Source: Korobacter sp036501185
Lineage (GTDB): Bacteria; Acidobacteriota; Terriglobia; Terriglobales; Acidobacteriaceae
DNA: 64,000 nucleotides
Reading direction: 5' to 3'
Assembly (NCBI GenBank): GCA_036501185.1
Contig: DASYAU010000061.1
Location: 31,790-95,789 of the forward strand
The translations under genes and the position numbers were made by a program. This document shows, piece after piece, positions 44,435-54,296 of this stretch (positions within the stretch are counted from its first letter, which is position 1; each line of letters starts with the position of its first letter). The notes under the pieces were generated by a model. The model ran no database searches, was not told the origin of the DNA, and was given only the letters and a program-made list of their open reading frames with translations.

Positions 44435-46747
44435 ATGAGAGCTTTACGGACCCTCTTAGTATTGGCGATTACGGCGTGGAGCACAGTCGCCACGCTTTCA
44501 GCGCAAACTCCGGAGAATGCAATCAAGGTCTTTGCGCCGGTTTACATTAACAATTCGCTCCAAAAGCCAGCCCCGAACTCGTATGGAACGAACACGATCA
44601 GCTTGACCTGCCCTGCGGGAGCTCCGGTCCAGGCGTCGGTCTCTTCGACTCCTGATGGTACCGGCTACCTGCTCGAAGACAACCTGTTGTACGTGAACAA
44701 CGTCACCTTCCCAACCCTCACGCCACCCGACGGTGGGGACCAGGGAGTGAATGGGGGAGTGAATGTTTGTCGGGCCGGCGATACGAGCTCTCCCGGCAAT
44801 GCGACGGCGACGAACTGTTTCCAGCAGGCATATGAGAGTGAGGCGAATTCTCTGATTGGCCAGAACCCAGATACGATCAGCGATCCGGCCAATTTCCTGT
44901 CGACTTACGGGGTGCCTCCCATCGATGTGAGTTCGTACATCCAGGCTGGGCAGGTGCAAAACTTAAAATTCGATTTGATCGACTTTGGCGGCCTGCTCGG
45001 CACGAGCACGTTGTACCTGGTTACCAATTGCAGCCAGAACGGCGTCACTTCCGGTGGCACTATCACAGGTAATCCGATCCCGTCGACTAATCCACCGCCA
45101 GATCTGCTGACGCAGACCTTCCCGTTCGACAGCACGACGGATCAGCTGGTGAAGTTCACCTCGGATTTCTCGAAGGCTAATACCGCCGGCACTCTGTCGA
45201 TTGTGAATAACAGCTTGCCCTCAGTACTAGACACGCTGGTCACGCCAGCTCAATATTCAACTCTTGTCGCTGGAACATCGCTGGCACCCTCGCTCTGCAT
45301 TCCGTTGAGCGGCGAACTCGACAGCAACGGCAATCCAGAGTGCAAGCTGTTCACCATCACCTGCACCAATGACAACAGCAATACCTCGCTAGGGACGAAC
45401 TGTCCGCAGTCGACGGCGCGCAATCTGCTGTTGAGTTCGAAATTCGATGCAGATGCGACCTTCGTCCAAGGACTGCAGCCGGGGACGGGATATGGATTGC
45501 TCATGGGCAGCGATAGCTGGACGGGCTCGCCCTGTGCGTTCATGCCGAATACGCCGGATGCGAACCTGCTGTGCCCACAGAACCTTTCCACGGAATTCCT
45601 CGGGGACTTCGGCACGGGCGGTACGGGAAAGTCGCTTAACTCCAGCTTTATCGTGGTCCGTGACGTTCCGCTGCCGGTGACAAACGTTACGGTCACACCG
45701 ATGAGCAGCTATGGTTGGACGAACTCGAGTACTCCCAGCGTCCAGTTCGTGAGCAACATTGCGACTTACAGCGGACCGAATCCTTTGAATGGCTTCATCG
45801 CCGCACCGATTACAAGCCTCACGTATGGGGTGGTGGATCCGGTGCCCGATACGACGTTGCCGGTCTCAGGCGATACGACGCTCACGAATTCCACGCCGTG
45901 TCCGAGTACACCGACTACGGGTGCAACCTCGTTTACCTCGAATGCGGTGCTCGGTCCATTGACAGACGGGACGCACTCCCTCCACTACTTCGCCACCGAC
46001 TGTGCTGCCACAGAAGAGCTGTTGTATACCGTGCAGCCTGGGAACCAGGGCAATTGGGCCTCGTTCAAAGTGCAGCCCATCAACGTTGATACCCAGTCTC
46101 CGAGCGCGGCGTTCAATGGCTCGGTCGCGCCGATCAACAACGTCGTGCTGAACTCGTCGCCCGTGAATCTCGGATTCCAATGCGGCGACTCCGGCTCGGG
46201 ATTGGCAGTCTGCGGTGTCAATCCATCACAGACCCTGGGTTCCACAGGCATCCCGAGTTTTACCGGAAGCGTGACGGTTCCCACGAATACACTGGGTAGC
46301 TCTAGCTATACCGTGTATGCGCGCGACCTCGCAGGCAATGCGGCGAACACGAGTACGGTGACGTACAACGTGCAATACGCCGGAAGTGGCTTCTGCTTTA
46401 TTGAGCCGGGCCACCAGATATTGCTTCCCATTTATCCAAACGGCACTGCGGTGTTTAAGCAGGGTTGGAATGTTCTTGCGCGATTCCGAGTGTGTGACGC
46501 GAAGGGTAATTCGATCTCAACATCCGGAACGGTCAAGAATGTGAGCGTTCAACGGGTGGCGGGAGCCGGAGCCTTGAATACCCTCAACACGGATCCTTTC
46601 AGCGATTCGGGATTTCATTGGGATCCGATCCTTCGCGAATGGGAATGGAATATCAGCACCAAGGGCCTGGTGTCCGGTAGCACCTATAAGTACACGGTGA
46701 CACTCAAGGACAATTCCCTGATCACCTTCCAATTCGGAGTGCACTAA
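44435..46747 (+). CDS. Large secreted protein with C-terminal PxKF-like domain
   Basis: A 770-residue exported protein; AGGAG lies 6 bp before ATG 44435 and the signal peptide is LRTLLVLAITAWSTVATLSAQ. The body is Ser/Thr/Asn-rich, beta-type, with regularly spaced Cys pairs that would form disulfides outside the cell. Bacterial Ig-like stretches occur near residues 480-640 (TSTPSVQFVSNIATYSGPN; QSPSAAFNGSVAP). The C-terminal part resembles the PxKF domain: AVFKQGWNVLARFRVCDAKG and WEWNISTKGLVSGSTYKYTV, with ARF in place of the usual PxKF residues. No catalytic motif. Probably a surface or adhesion protein; function unknown. Confidence 0.75.
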   Translation: MRALRTLLVLAITAWSTVATLSAQTPENAIKVFAPVYINNSLQKPAPNSYGTNTISLTCPAGAPVQASVSSTPDGTGYLLEDNLLYVNNVTFPTLTPPDGGDQGVNGGVNVCRAGDTSSPGNATATNCFQQAYESEANSLIGQNPDTISDPANFLSTYGVPPIDVSSYIQAGQVQNLKFDLIDFGGLLGTSTLYLVTNCSQNGVTSGGTITGNPIPSTNPPPDLLTQTFPFDSTTDQLVKFTSDFSKANTAGTLSIVNNSLPSVLDTLVTPAQYSTLVAGTSLAPSLCIPLSGELDSNGNPECKLFTITCTNDNSNTSLGTNCPQSTARNLLLSSKFDADATFVQGLQPGTGYGLLMGSDSWTGSPCAFMPNTPDANLLCPQNLSTEFLGDFGTGGTGKSLNSSFIVVRDVPLPVTNVTVTPMSSYGWTNSSTPSVQFVSNIATYSGPNPLNGFIAAPITSLTYGVVDPVPDTTLPVSGDTTLTNSTPCPSTPTTGATSFTSNAVLGPLTDGTHSLHYFATDCAATEELLYTVQPGNQGNWASFKVQPINVDTQSPSAAFNGSVAPINNVVLNSSPVNLGFQCGDSGSGLAVCGVNPSQTLGSTGIPSFTGSVTVPTNTLGSSSYTVYARDLAGNAANTSTVTYNVQYAGSGFCFIEPGHQILLPIYPNGTAVFKQGWNVLARFRVCDAKGNSISTSGTVKNVSVQRVAGAGALNTLNTDPFSDSGFHWDPILREWEWNISTKGLVSGSTYKYTVTLKDNSLITFQFGVH

Positions 46748-46764
46748 TTCGAATTGCAGCAAAC

Positions 46765-46787
46765 AGCCGGGCCGAAATGGCCCGGCT
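46765..46787. terminator. Bidirectional terminator
   Basis: Perfect 9-bp stem AGCCGGGCC (46765-46773) and GGCCCGGCT (46779-46787) with a five-base loop, followed by ATTT. It separates the convergent PxKF-protein and kinase-TPR genes. Confidence 0.82.
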
Positions 46788-46810
46788 ATTTCATGCTTGG
46801 AAAGCAGCGT

Positions 46811-49800
46811 CTATCCTTGGTATTTGTTGCAGTCGGCGTAGATCGTTTTCAGGTCGGCACGATCGAGTAAGTGCTCTGTGCCGGACTGCTTCTGAAGATC
46901 GTCGTAAAGATTTTTTGCCAGGCGATATTGCTCAGCCGCGTCGGAACCGTTTCCGCTGAGCCGCAGCGCCGTGCCGAGCAAGTAATGGATCCGTGCAGTC
47001 TGCGGCTTTATACCCCACTTCTCACTTTTGCTCAATGCCTCCTCGAGCGCCTGCCGGGCATGGACGTAGTCTTTGCCATTGATCATGGCCTGGGCAAGAT
47101 CGAGCGAAGCTGAAAGGCCGTTGAAGCCGAGGCCTAAGCGATTAGCCTGTTGAATGAGGTCTGGGAGGTCGCGTACCGCACTTGCCGGGCGACCCTCACC
47201 CACGGAAACAGCGGACAGGTTCAACTTGATGAGCAACATCGTGTCAGCCTGCTTGCCCTTGGCGGCGGTCCGCTGCGCCTCTTCGTAGTTTTGCCGGGCA
47301 GATTTGAGATCAGCACGATAAAACGCGAGATCTCCCTTCGCATTGAGAGCCAGGGCCCGGAGGCTCTCGTTCTTCAAGTCGGCAGAAATTCCAGTCGCCT
47401 CTGCCAGGAGCTTGTCCGGCTCATCGAGCTTTCCACTCTGCGCGAGCGCAAGAGCGAGGTCGATCAGCGTCTCGCCCATGTCGACTCCGCGGTCGCCAAC
47501 ACTGCGGTAGTTTTTCTCCGCATCTTGCAGGGAAGTGATGGCGGCATCGATGCGTCCTTGCTTTAGAAACACCATTCCCATGGAATGCGACACGACTGCC
47601 GCTCCGCGGGCATCAGCGGCTTTGCGGTAGAGGTCGAGACTGCTGATATACGACGAGAGTCCACTCTCATATTGATTGATGGCGGAGTAGACATCGCCCA
47701 AGTGCGAGAGTGTCTCCGCGATATCACCAGAGACGTTGAGCTTCTGCCGCAGCTGCAGGGCCTGCTGCAAATAGGTGAGGGCGTTCTCCGTGTCACCCTT
47801 GGCGAGGTACACGGTTCCGATATTGTTCAGGCAGAGTGCTTCGTAATTCTGGTCGTTGGAGTCGCGCTGGATCTGGAGCGCATCCTTGTAATTCTGCAGG
47901 GCTTTATCGTTGTCACCGATGTTTTCGTAGACGACGCCGATATCCATCAGGGTGTCGCCACTTTCCTTCTTCGCACCAATATCTTGTTGGATTGATAATG
48001 CATCGTTGTAGCTTTTCAGTGCCTGATCGGGCTTACCCATCATGGTCTGCACGACGGCGATTTCGGTCAGGTTCCCAGCAAGGTTCCGCTTCAGTCCTAA
48101 CTTCTTGTTGATTTCCATGGCCTGCTGGTAATTGCGCATCGCATCCTCAGGCTTGTTGAGCAGCCGGTAGGCCACGCCGAGGGCTTGCATCACCAGGGCT
48201 TTCTGCTCGTCGTTGCCAACCTGGATTGCCAACGTCATGCCGCGGGTGAGCGGATCGATGGCCGCATCGGCGTGGTCGCTCATGATCTCGACCGCGCCCA
48301 TTTGCCAAAGAGCTTTAATGTTCTTGGGATCTTCGTGCAGGATCTTCGTGAATTGCTCCCGCGCCTTGTCGTAATTCCCGGTGGAAATATAAAGGCTGCC
48401 GAGTTCGTACTGGATGTCCGTGTTTCCCGGCAGTCTTGCGGCCAGCACCTGGTATGACGAAATTGCCTTGTTCGTGTCTTTGATCAAACGCGCGTGGTTG
48501 GCCTCGATTAGGTACTTCTCGGCCGTCGGCAATTTCTGAGCCAGGTCTGCGGCCTTCCGTGATGCCCTCTCAGCATCACTGTCATATCCGAGCTCGGAGT
48601 ACGCATTCGCCAACGCGGAGTAGGCGAGCGCGAACTGCGGGTCGGCCTGTGTTGCAGCTTCCAGGTGCTTCAGGGCGCCCAGGTTCTTGCCTTCGCGATG
48701 GAGTTGCAAACCTTCGTCATACTCGCGAAGAGCAACCGGCGAGGTGGAACTCGGAGCGAACGAACTGGCTTCGAGTTCCTTCATCACGTCCGATGAAAGC
48801 GCAAGGTTTTGACGCACCGCTTGTGCCAGCTTATTTACTGCCTGTGGGATTTCCTTCTCACTTGCGGCTTCAACTTTTAGCGCAACGCTGCGATCATTCT
48901 TCAAATCACGCAAGGTGGCATCCAGGCGAATCACATCGCCGAACCGCGCGTACTGTCCTGAAACCAGGATGTCCGCGCTGCTGAATTCGGCGATCCGGTT
49001 CAGCATCGAAGCATCGACTTGCGTTGATGGTTTGATCTGCAGGTCGGAAACGACCTGGTGCACGCGGTCCGAAGAGACCGTGCGCAGCGACTTCGATTGG
49101 CCAATTTCCGTGCTTAGCATCTCAGCCACACTGCCGCCGAGCCAATCGAGTGTTCCATCGCCGCTGGCATTGCGGAAGGGAACGATCGCGAGGGAAACCG
49201 CAGGGGTTGAAACCGCTGCGGGTTTCGCGCGAGGTGCGAAAATTTCAGCGCGGAAAACGTACCCGAGGACCACAAGCACAATGGCGGCGGCGACTGAGCC
49301 GATAATGTGCCATGGCCAGTCACGTCCCCAAACGCGCACGGGCTCAAAGTTAAGCGATCCCGCAGCCTCTCCGCCTTCCCAACGTTTCAGGTCGGCGAGG
49401 AGCTCCGTCGCGGACTGGTACCTCAACTTGGCGTCACGTTCCAAGCACTTGCAAACGATCCGGCTCACCTCTTTGGGTACAGCGCCGTCCACAGAAGAGG
49501 GGGGTACAGCCGGTTCCTGCGTGCGTTTGAGGAGGCTGGCCAGCGCCGAATCTGCCCTATACGGCGTGTTGCCGGTCAGCAATTCGTAAAAGATAAGCCC
49601 AACCGTGAAGAGATCGGATCGCGCATCGAGCTTCTGCGCCTGAGCCTGCTCGGGCGACATGTACTCGAATGTGCCGAGCATCATGCCGGTTTGCGTCATC
49701 CCATCACTATTTCCGAGGGTTCGCGCAAGCCCGAAATCCATGACCACGATCCGGCCTTGATCGTCCTGCATGATGTTTCCGGGTTTCAGATCGCGGTGGA

Positions 49801-50302
49801 TCACTCCTTGCTGATGGGCGGCATCCAATCCCTGGACGATCTGTTGCATGATTGCGACCGCTGCGCCCGGAGAGAGCTTGCCCTGTTCGCGCAGCACGCT
49901 GCGCAGATCCTTGCCGGGCACGAACTCCATCGTGATGAACTTGACGTTCTCAGCTTCGCCAAGGTCGTAGATACGAATTACGTTCCGATGCGTGACCTCA
50001 CGCGCAGTGAGGAGTTCCTGTTTGAAGCGCTGAAGAATTTCAGGATCGTTGGCCAGATCCGGACGGATGACTTTGAGCGCAATGATCTTATCGACTTCGA
50101 GGTCGCGGGCTTTATACACCGCGCCCATTCCGCCTTCACCCAACAGTTGGAGAATCTCGTAACGACCACCGAGGCGCGATCCAAGTTCCAGGCTCGCGCC
50201 GGGACCGCGCGCGGGACCAGCGTAGGTCGCGTCGAGCTGCGACTTCGCTGCGGTTCCGAAGCCCGAAGTGACCGCTGCGGTGTTGTCATTCCTCGGATCC
50301 AT
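46811..50302 (-). CDS. Ser/Thr protein kinase with FlgO/TolB-N-like domain and long TPR array
   Basis: An 1163-residue membrane kinase from ATG 50302. The N-terminal Hanks kinase is intact (LLGEGGMGAVYKA, ALKV lysine, HRDLKPGN with Asp171, DFG Asp189, SPEQ). A single membrane helix (IIGSVAAAIVLVVLGYVF) is near residue 355. The outside part begins with a domain like that preceding TPRs in many bacterial sensor proteins (VSLAIVPFRNASGDGTLDWLGG; ADILVSGQYARFGD), then more than ten TPR repeats such as AMRNYQQAMEINKKLG and KALQNYKDALQIQRDSND. Likely senses a periplasmic protein or peptide signal. Further in-frame codons upstream lack a ribosome site and family similarity. Confidence 0.9.
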   Translation of the reverse strand: MDPRNDNTAAVTSGFGTAAKSQLDATYAGPARGPGASLELGSRLGGRYEILQLLGEGGMGAVYKARDLEVDKIIALKVIRPDLANDPEILQRFKQELLTAREVTHRNVIRIYDLGEAENVKFITMEFVPGKDLRSVLREQGKLSPGAAVAIMQQIVQGLDAAHQQGVIHRDLKPGNIMQDDQGRIVVMDFGLARTLGNSDGMTQTGMMLGTFEYMSPEQAQAQKLDARSDLFTVGLIFYELLTGNTPYRADSALASLLKRTQEPAVPPSSVDGAVPKEVSRIVCKCLERDAKLRYQSATELLADLKRWEGGEAAGSLNFEPVRVWGRDWPWHIIGSVAAAIVLVVLGYVFRAEIFAPRAKPAAVSTPAVSLAIVPFRNASGDGTLDWLGGSVAEMLSTEIGQSKSLRTVSSDRVHQVVSDLQIKPSTQVDASMLNRIAEFSSADILVSGQYARFGDVIRLDATLRDLKNDRSVALKVEAASEKEIPQAVNKLAQAVRQNLALSSDVMKELEASSFAPSSTSPVALREYDEGLQLHREGKNLGALKHLEAATQADPQFALAYSALANAYSELGYDSDAERASRKAADLAQKLPTAEKYLIEANHARLIKDTNKAISSYQVLAARLPGNTDIQYELGSLYISTGNYDKAREQFTKILHEDPKNIKALWQMGAVEIMSDHADAAIDPLTRGMTLAIQVGNDEQKALVMQALGVAYRLLNKPEDAMRNYQQAMEINKKLGLKRNLAGNLTEIAVVQTMMGKPDQALKSYNDALSIQQDIGAKKESGDTLMDIGVVYENIGDNDKALQNYKDALQIQRDSNDQNYEALCLNNIGTVYLAKGDTENALTYLQQALQLRQKLNVSGDIAETLSHLGDVYSAINQYESGLSSYISSLDLYRKAADARGAAVVSHSMGMVFLKQGRIDAAITSLQDAEKNYRSVGDRGVDMGETLIDLALALAQSGKLDEPDKLLAEATGISADLKNESLRALALNAKGDLAFYRADLKSARQNYEEAQRTAAKGKQADTMLLIKLNLSAVSVGEGRPASAVRDLPDLIQQANRLGLGFNGLSASLDLAQAMINGKDYVHARQALEEALSKSEKWGIKPQTARIHYLLGTALRLSGNGSDAAEQYRLAKNLYDDLQKQSGTEHLLDRADLKTIYADCNKYQG

Positions 50303-50789
50303 CACTGCCACCGCTGACGTGAAAGCTCCTCGCCGCAGATTAGCAACGAGGCAATTAAGCCTGAAATATCTTTGCCGGAAAGCATGAGAGATGGCCCCAC
50401 AGACAGGCCAAGAGTATAACCTGCTTTCGCGCCAAATTCGGCGTTTTTCCGCATTCCATGCGGATGGAAGTGACGCCCGGTGACGTACCGAAATGCGGTA
50501 GAGAGCGATTTGCGCGTTGTAGGAACGATTCTTGAAACAACCCCACTCCGTGAACGCCATTCGGTCCGCGGGTGGTGCCATTGAATTTTTCAGTTCATCG
50601 ATGACGCACGAGAGGGCCGTTGCAAGCGGTAGACATCCTTGACCAGGAATTCCGGTAGAAATAAGCGAATCCCGATAGAACTAGGAAGAACCGCGTAGCC
50701 TCATTGCCAATGCGAGTCTGGCCTTCAACTTCGTTCTAGCTAGCGGTGGGCAGGGGAAAAGAGGGGCGCGGCATACGTGCCAGCCCACC
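50303..50789. other. Intergenic region
   Basis: Nearly 490 bp between the kinase-TPR start and the end of the TlpA-like gene. No RNA gene, terminator or supported small gene is seen. It holds the kinase promoter, which I cannot place. Confidence 0.4.
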
Positions 50790-51989
50790 TCACTGGGTCG
50801 CCAATTTGCGTGCAGTCTCCAGCAGTGTCTCGGCCTCAAAAGTATTTGCTCGGATCACGCCATTTTTGTCGATCAGGTAGTAGTGGGGGACACCCGCCAG
50901 GCCCCACGGATAGTAGTACGGCGAATTCATTCCGATATGCCAATTCACAAATGGCAGCGGCATGACGCTCTTCGTGAACTCATCTACCTTGCCAGCGTTG
51001 TCGTCAATACTCAGGGTAATTACCTCGAACGGCTTGCCCGCGAGTTCGTTCTTTAATGGTGCAACATGCTCTTTCAAGCTATGGACACACGGAATGCACC
51101 ACGTCGCCCAGTAATCCAGCAGCACGACTTTCCCTCGATAATTGTTCAGGTCGTCCTTCTTGCCGTCCACGCGCTGAACCTGCATATCGGGTATCACATC
51201 GCCAAGCGCGAGGTGTTCGAGTGAGAAAAGCATGGGCGCGATCTCTTCTCGGGCCGGCTTTCCGCTCCAGACATTTACATCTCCAAACTGCTCCTGCAAA
51301 AGATGTGCGAGGCGAATCATCTTTTCCCGACGAACCGATCGTTGGGCATCCGGTAACGTCGCATCGTCCACTTCATTGTGTTTTTCCTCAACCAGCCACC
51401 AGGCTGCCGCAGCGCGCAGTTCGCGGTCTGTGCTGCTTGCGATCACTTTATCCAGAATTGCCTCACCGCGAGCGCCAGCGGCCCGTGCCAGGCTGAGTGT
51501 GATGTCTTTCATCCGCGGATCGCTGATGTAGTACTGATCTAGATACGTCAGCGCCTGTTCGGAGCAGTGATTGAGCGGCTCTTCCTTCTCGGTGAACTTC
51601 ATGCAAAACTGAATTGCGAGGAACCCCAGGTCATCCGTCGGGTCAGCCGTCATCACATCGAGTGCACTTGCATAGGCCTTGTCCGCGTCCGGTCTCTGAA
51701 TCCCCAATTCTTTTTCTCCGTCCTGCCAACTCTTGGTGCGGTTTTCGGGCTTGTGCAACCAGCGACCCACGGTGCGGTTGTAGAAAGTCTCCTCCCCCAT
51801 GTACTCCTGCACCTGCTCCCAATCCCTGGTGCGGCGGTAGTGGTCCACTGGTCTTGAAGGTTGGGGTGTACCGGGCGAAATCCGCGCCGCGCTTCCGCTC
51901 TGTTTTGTGGTTTGGGTCTCTGCCCGACCTGCTCCCGCAGCAAACATAGCGGTCAATATCAAAGCCACGAGCACTCTGTTTGCCGTCAT
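50790..51989 (-). CDS. TlpA-like secreted thioredoxin-fold protein
   Basis: A 399-residue exported thiol-disulfide protein. GGAG precedes ATG 51989 by 6 bp and the signal peptide is MTANRVLVALILTAMFAAGAGRAE; a GTG at 52013, overlapping the upstream stop, is an alternative. Residues 50-270 are helical with no clear family; the last 140 form a TlpA/ResA-type domain with VVLLDYWATWCIPCVHSL (Cys298, Cys301) and the cis-Pro loop GVPHYYLID. It probably reduces disulfides in the periplasm. Last gene of a minus-strand redox operon. Confidence 0.87.
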   Translation of the reverse strand: MTANRVLVALILTAMFAAGAGRAETQTTKQSGSAARISPGTPQPSRPVDHYRRTRDWEQVQEYMGEETFYNRTVGRWLHKPENRTKSWQDGEKELGIQRPDADKAYASALDVMTADPTDDLGFLAIQFCMKFTEKEEPLNHCSEQALTYLDQYYISDPRMKDITLSLARAAGARGEAILDKVIASSTDRELRAAAAWWLVEEKHNEVDDATLPDAQRSVRREKMIRLAHLLQEQFGDVNVWSGKPAREEIAPMLFSLEHLALGDVIPDMQVQRVDGKKDDLNNYRGKVVLLDYWATWCIPCVHSLKEHVAPLKNELAGKPFEVITLSIDDNAGKVDEFTKSVMPLPFVNWHIGMNSPYYYPWGLAGVPHYYLIDKNGVIRANTFEAETLLETARKLATQ

Positions 51990-52009
51990 ACGGAACTCCG
52001 TTTTTTCGC

Positions 52010-52516
52010 TCACCGCGCCGCTGCGGGAATGTGCGCCTGCACCTTTGCGGTGGTCACGGGAAGGCAGAAGCGATCGTTGCAGGTTTGATAGCTCACTTCG
52101 AGAGTCACGTCAGAGGCGCTCTTCGATGCGGCTTGGCGAGTGAGCGGGACGGAAAAGGTAGCAGACTGCTCGAAATATCGAACCGGCATGTCGAAGTTAG
52201 GGTCAGTTGCCATGATGGGATCCGGCTGTTTCACCGGACCTGCCAGGGTGAAGGGCTGTCCAGAAGCAAGGCGAATCATCGTGGGTACCGGTCCACCTTG
52301 TTCCTGGTCCAGGGCGTAGAGATGCCAGCCAGGCTGGATCGCCGCAGTGACCGCAACATTGACGCTGGTTGCCGACTTCGAGGGACGCACCCTGGCGCTC
52401 CATTGAACAGCACGCGAGGTATCGACCTTTTGGGCAACTGAGGTCGGCATATAGAGAAGAGAGACAGATGACAGGACGAACGTTCGGATCAACGTTTTAG
52501 TGAGCATGATTCGCAT
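52010..52516 (-). CDS. Free-standing DsbD-alpha (N-terminal DsbD) domain protein
   Basis: A 168-residue exported protein with only the Ig-like alpha domain of the thiol-disulfide transporter DsbD. ATG 52516 has GGAGG 4 bp upstream, within the end of the preceding gene. Signal peptide TLIRTFVLSSVSLLYMPTSVAQ is followed by the domain: WSARVRPSKSATSVNVAV, GWHLYALDQEQGG, and SYQTCNDRFCLP with the redox pair Cys146/Cys151. It overlaps both neighbours (20 bp upstream, near the TlpA gene downstream). A complete DsbD is at 63257 with the same TCND..CLP motif. Confidence 0.86.
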   Translation of the reverse strand: MRIMLTKTLIRTFVLSSVSLLYMPTSVAQKVDTSRAVQWSARVRPSKSATSVNVAVTAAIQPGWHLYALDQEQGGPVPTMIRLASGQPFTLAGPVKQPDPIMATDPNFDMPVRYFEQSATFSVPLTRQAASKSASDVTLEVSYQTCNDRFCLPVTTAKVQAHIPAAAR

Positions 52517-54296
52517 CGACCTCCGCTGTTGTGTTGCCGGATTGCACTGGAACATAGATGCTTTGCAGCACCTGCTTTGTTTTGTCATCCTGGAGGAAAG
52601 CTACGATCGCGAGTTTGTCCCAATTCATGACATTCTTCTTTTCCTTGAATCCGTCAATCTCGAAGCTCGGCGGCAGCCGCTTTCTCAGCGCAGTGAGATA
52701 GTCGTCATACCATTTCAGATTGTCGGCGGTGACCTGGTCGAGGTCGAAGTCGGAGTCCTGCGAGATCGTCGACGCCGTGACGGGGTAGCCGGTGTTGTCG
52801 TCGGTGCGGTTGGCGCCGGCACGGACGACCATGGGGTGGTAGCGCAGGCCATTCTCGCCGCTGTAGTCCACCTCTTTTTCTACCAACATGATTTGCAGGC
52901 GGGCGGTTTTCGGTAGTTTCTCGCTGGTTCCGGTGACCTTCACATGCACTTGATTGCCGTTACGGGTGGCGTCGACATGCAGTTGCGCGGCGGGTGCGGC
53001 GTCCAGGTTTTTATCGACGATGCCCATGAGCTTGGCGTCGATCTCCTTGGTTTTCTCGGACTCGCCCTCGGCTTGAATCTCCTGGCCGTCGATGAACGTG
53101 TGTGGGGCGCTGCGATGGGTCTGGTAAAAATCCTCGCGTAATCCTACGGTTTTGTTGGAAAGCGGATCGTCGGTGGGAGCGCTGGTTTGGTAGAAGAGGG
53201 TTACTAGCTCGTTGCGGGAATAACGCTCAAGCATGGCGTCGGCCGAAAGATCGACGGAGACGCACGACTCGCAACCGGCGCCGGTGAAGATTTCGAGAAG
53301 CACCGCGCGGTCGCTCCGCTGGGGATCAGGATGATACGGCGTGGCGTCGGCAGGGTTATGGAACGACTTGTCGTACTCCGCGTTCAGGTACTGATGGAGT
53401 GAGGCTTCGTCGCCGGGGTGGAGCTCGAAGTAGAGCTTTTTGAATTCGTCGATTTCGTTGGCCTTCAGCTGGCCCCGCAGATAGGCGCGAGTGAAAATGC
53501 GCAGGCTCTCGGGCTTGTCGCCGCGATCGGCTGCCAGGTGGGCGAGGTTGAGAAGGGCATCGCTGTTGGAATTCATTTCGACGGCGCGGGTCAGGTCCGA
53601 CTCCGCTGCCTTTTTTTCGTCGAGCTTGATCTCGATTTTGCCGAGGATCGTCAGGCGTCGCGACATGTCGCCACGGTAACGATCCAAAGATTCCTGCTCG
53701 TCGAAAGGAGATTCCTCGGGCTTGGGTTTGCCTGCTTTGGCGGCGGCGTCGGCCAGGTATTTCATGTAGGCCTGGTGCTCCTTGAGCTGCGCGGCCATGT
53801 AATCGGCTTGGGTGACCTCGTCGACCGACTTTCTGGCGATGGTCTCAGCGAAGGGGAGCAGTGCGTCGTTCTTACGGAGGCTGCTGGCAATCGCCCAGTA
53901 GAAGTTCGTTCGGCCGTTCGGGCCCACCGAGGCGAAGGCATCGGCGAGGGGAGTTAGTTTGCCGGAAAGTTTTGCGCTGTCTTTGGCGTTGTCCTTAATA
54001 AAGGTCTCGAGGGCGAAGCCGGTGTTGTAGGCGATCATGGCGTCGTCAAAGTCGGCAGGGTGGGCTTTGACATAGGCGGTCAGGGCGTCGATGTTGCCTT
54101 TGCGCGCTTCGTCAACGGCTTGCCACGCCGGGGACTGTGCCGGCTTGCTGGCGGCCTTGGCCTTGGCGGACTTTTTGGTCTGCGGCGGAGCCTGGGCGAC
54201 GATGGTAGGCAGCGAGGCCATGCTGGCGAGCGATAGCAGGATGATCGCGAACCGGAAGCGAAGCGACAATTTCCATGAAACATGGGAGAAATTCAT
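52497..54296 (-). CDS. Secreted TPR-like protein with thioredoxin-fold CxxC domain (DUF1223-like)
   Basis: A 599-residue exported protein with signal peptide FRFAIILLSLASMASLPTIVAQ and a Lys/Ala/Pro linker. Residues 55-320 are helical and TPR-like (RGDKPESLRIFTRAYLRGQL). A thioredoxin-type domain starts at VLLEIFTGAGCESCVSVDLSAD with Cys342/Cys345, similar in layout to DUF1223 and Omp28-like proteins; a beta-rich C-terminal domain (AARLQIMLVEKEVDYSGENG region) follows. First gene of the minus-strand redox operon and divergent from a TonB receptor. Confidence 0.78.
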   Translation of the reverse strand: MNFSHVSWKLSLRFRFAIILLSLASMASLPTIVAQAPPQTKKSAKAKAASKPAQSPAWQAVDEARKGNIDALTAYVKAHPADFDDAMIAYNTGFALETFIKDNAKDSAKLSGKLTPLADAFASVGPNGRTNFYWAIASSLRKNDALLPFAETIARKSVDEVTQADYMAAQLKEHQAYMKYLADAAAKAGKPKPEESPFDEQESLDRYRGDMSRRLTILGKIEIKLDEKKAAESDLTRAVEMNSNSDALLNLAHLAADRGDKPESLRIFTRAYLRGQLKANEIDEFKKLYFELHPGDEASLHQYLNAEYDKSFHNPADATPYHPDPQRSDRAVLLEIFTGAGCESCVSVDLSADAMLERYSRNELVTLFYQTSAPTDDPLSNKTVGLREDFYQTHRSAPHTFIDGQEIQAEGESEKTKEIDAKLMGIVDKNLDAAPAAQLHVDATRNGNQVHVKVTGTSEKLPKTARLQIMLVEKEVDYSGENGLRYHPMVVRAGANRTDDNTGYPVTASTISQDSDFDLDQVTADNLKWYDDYLTALRKRLPPSFEIDGFKEKKNVMNWDKLAIVAFLQDDKTKQVLQSIYVPVQSGNTTAEVDANHAH

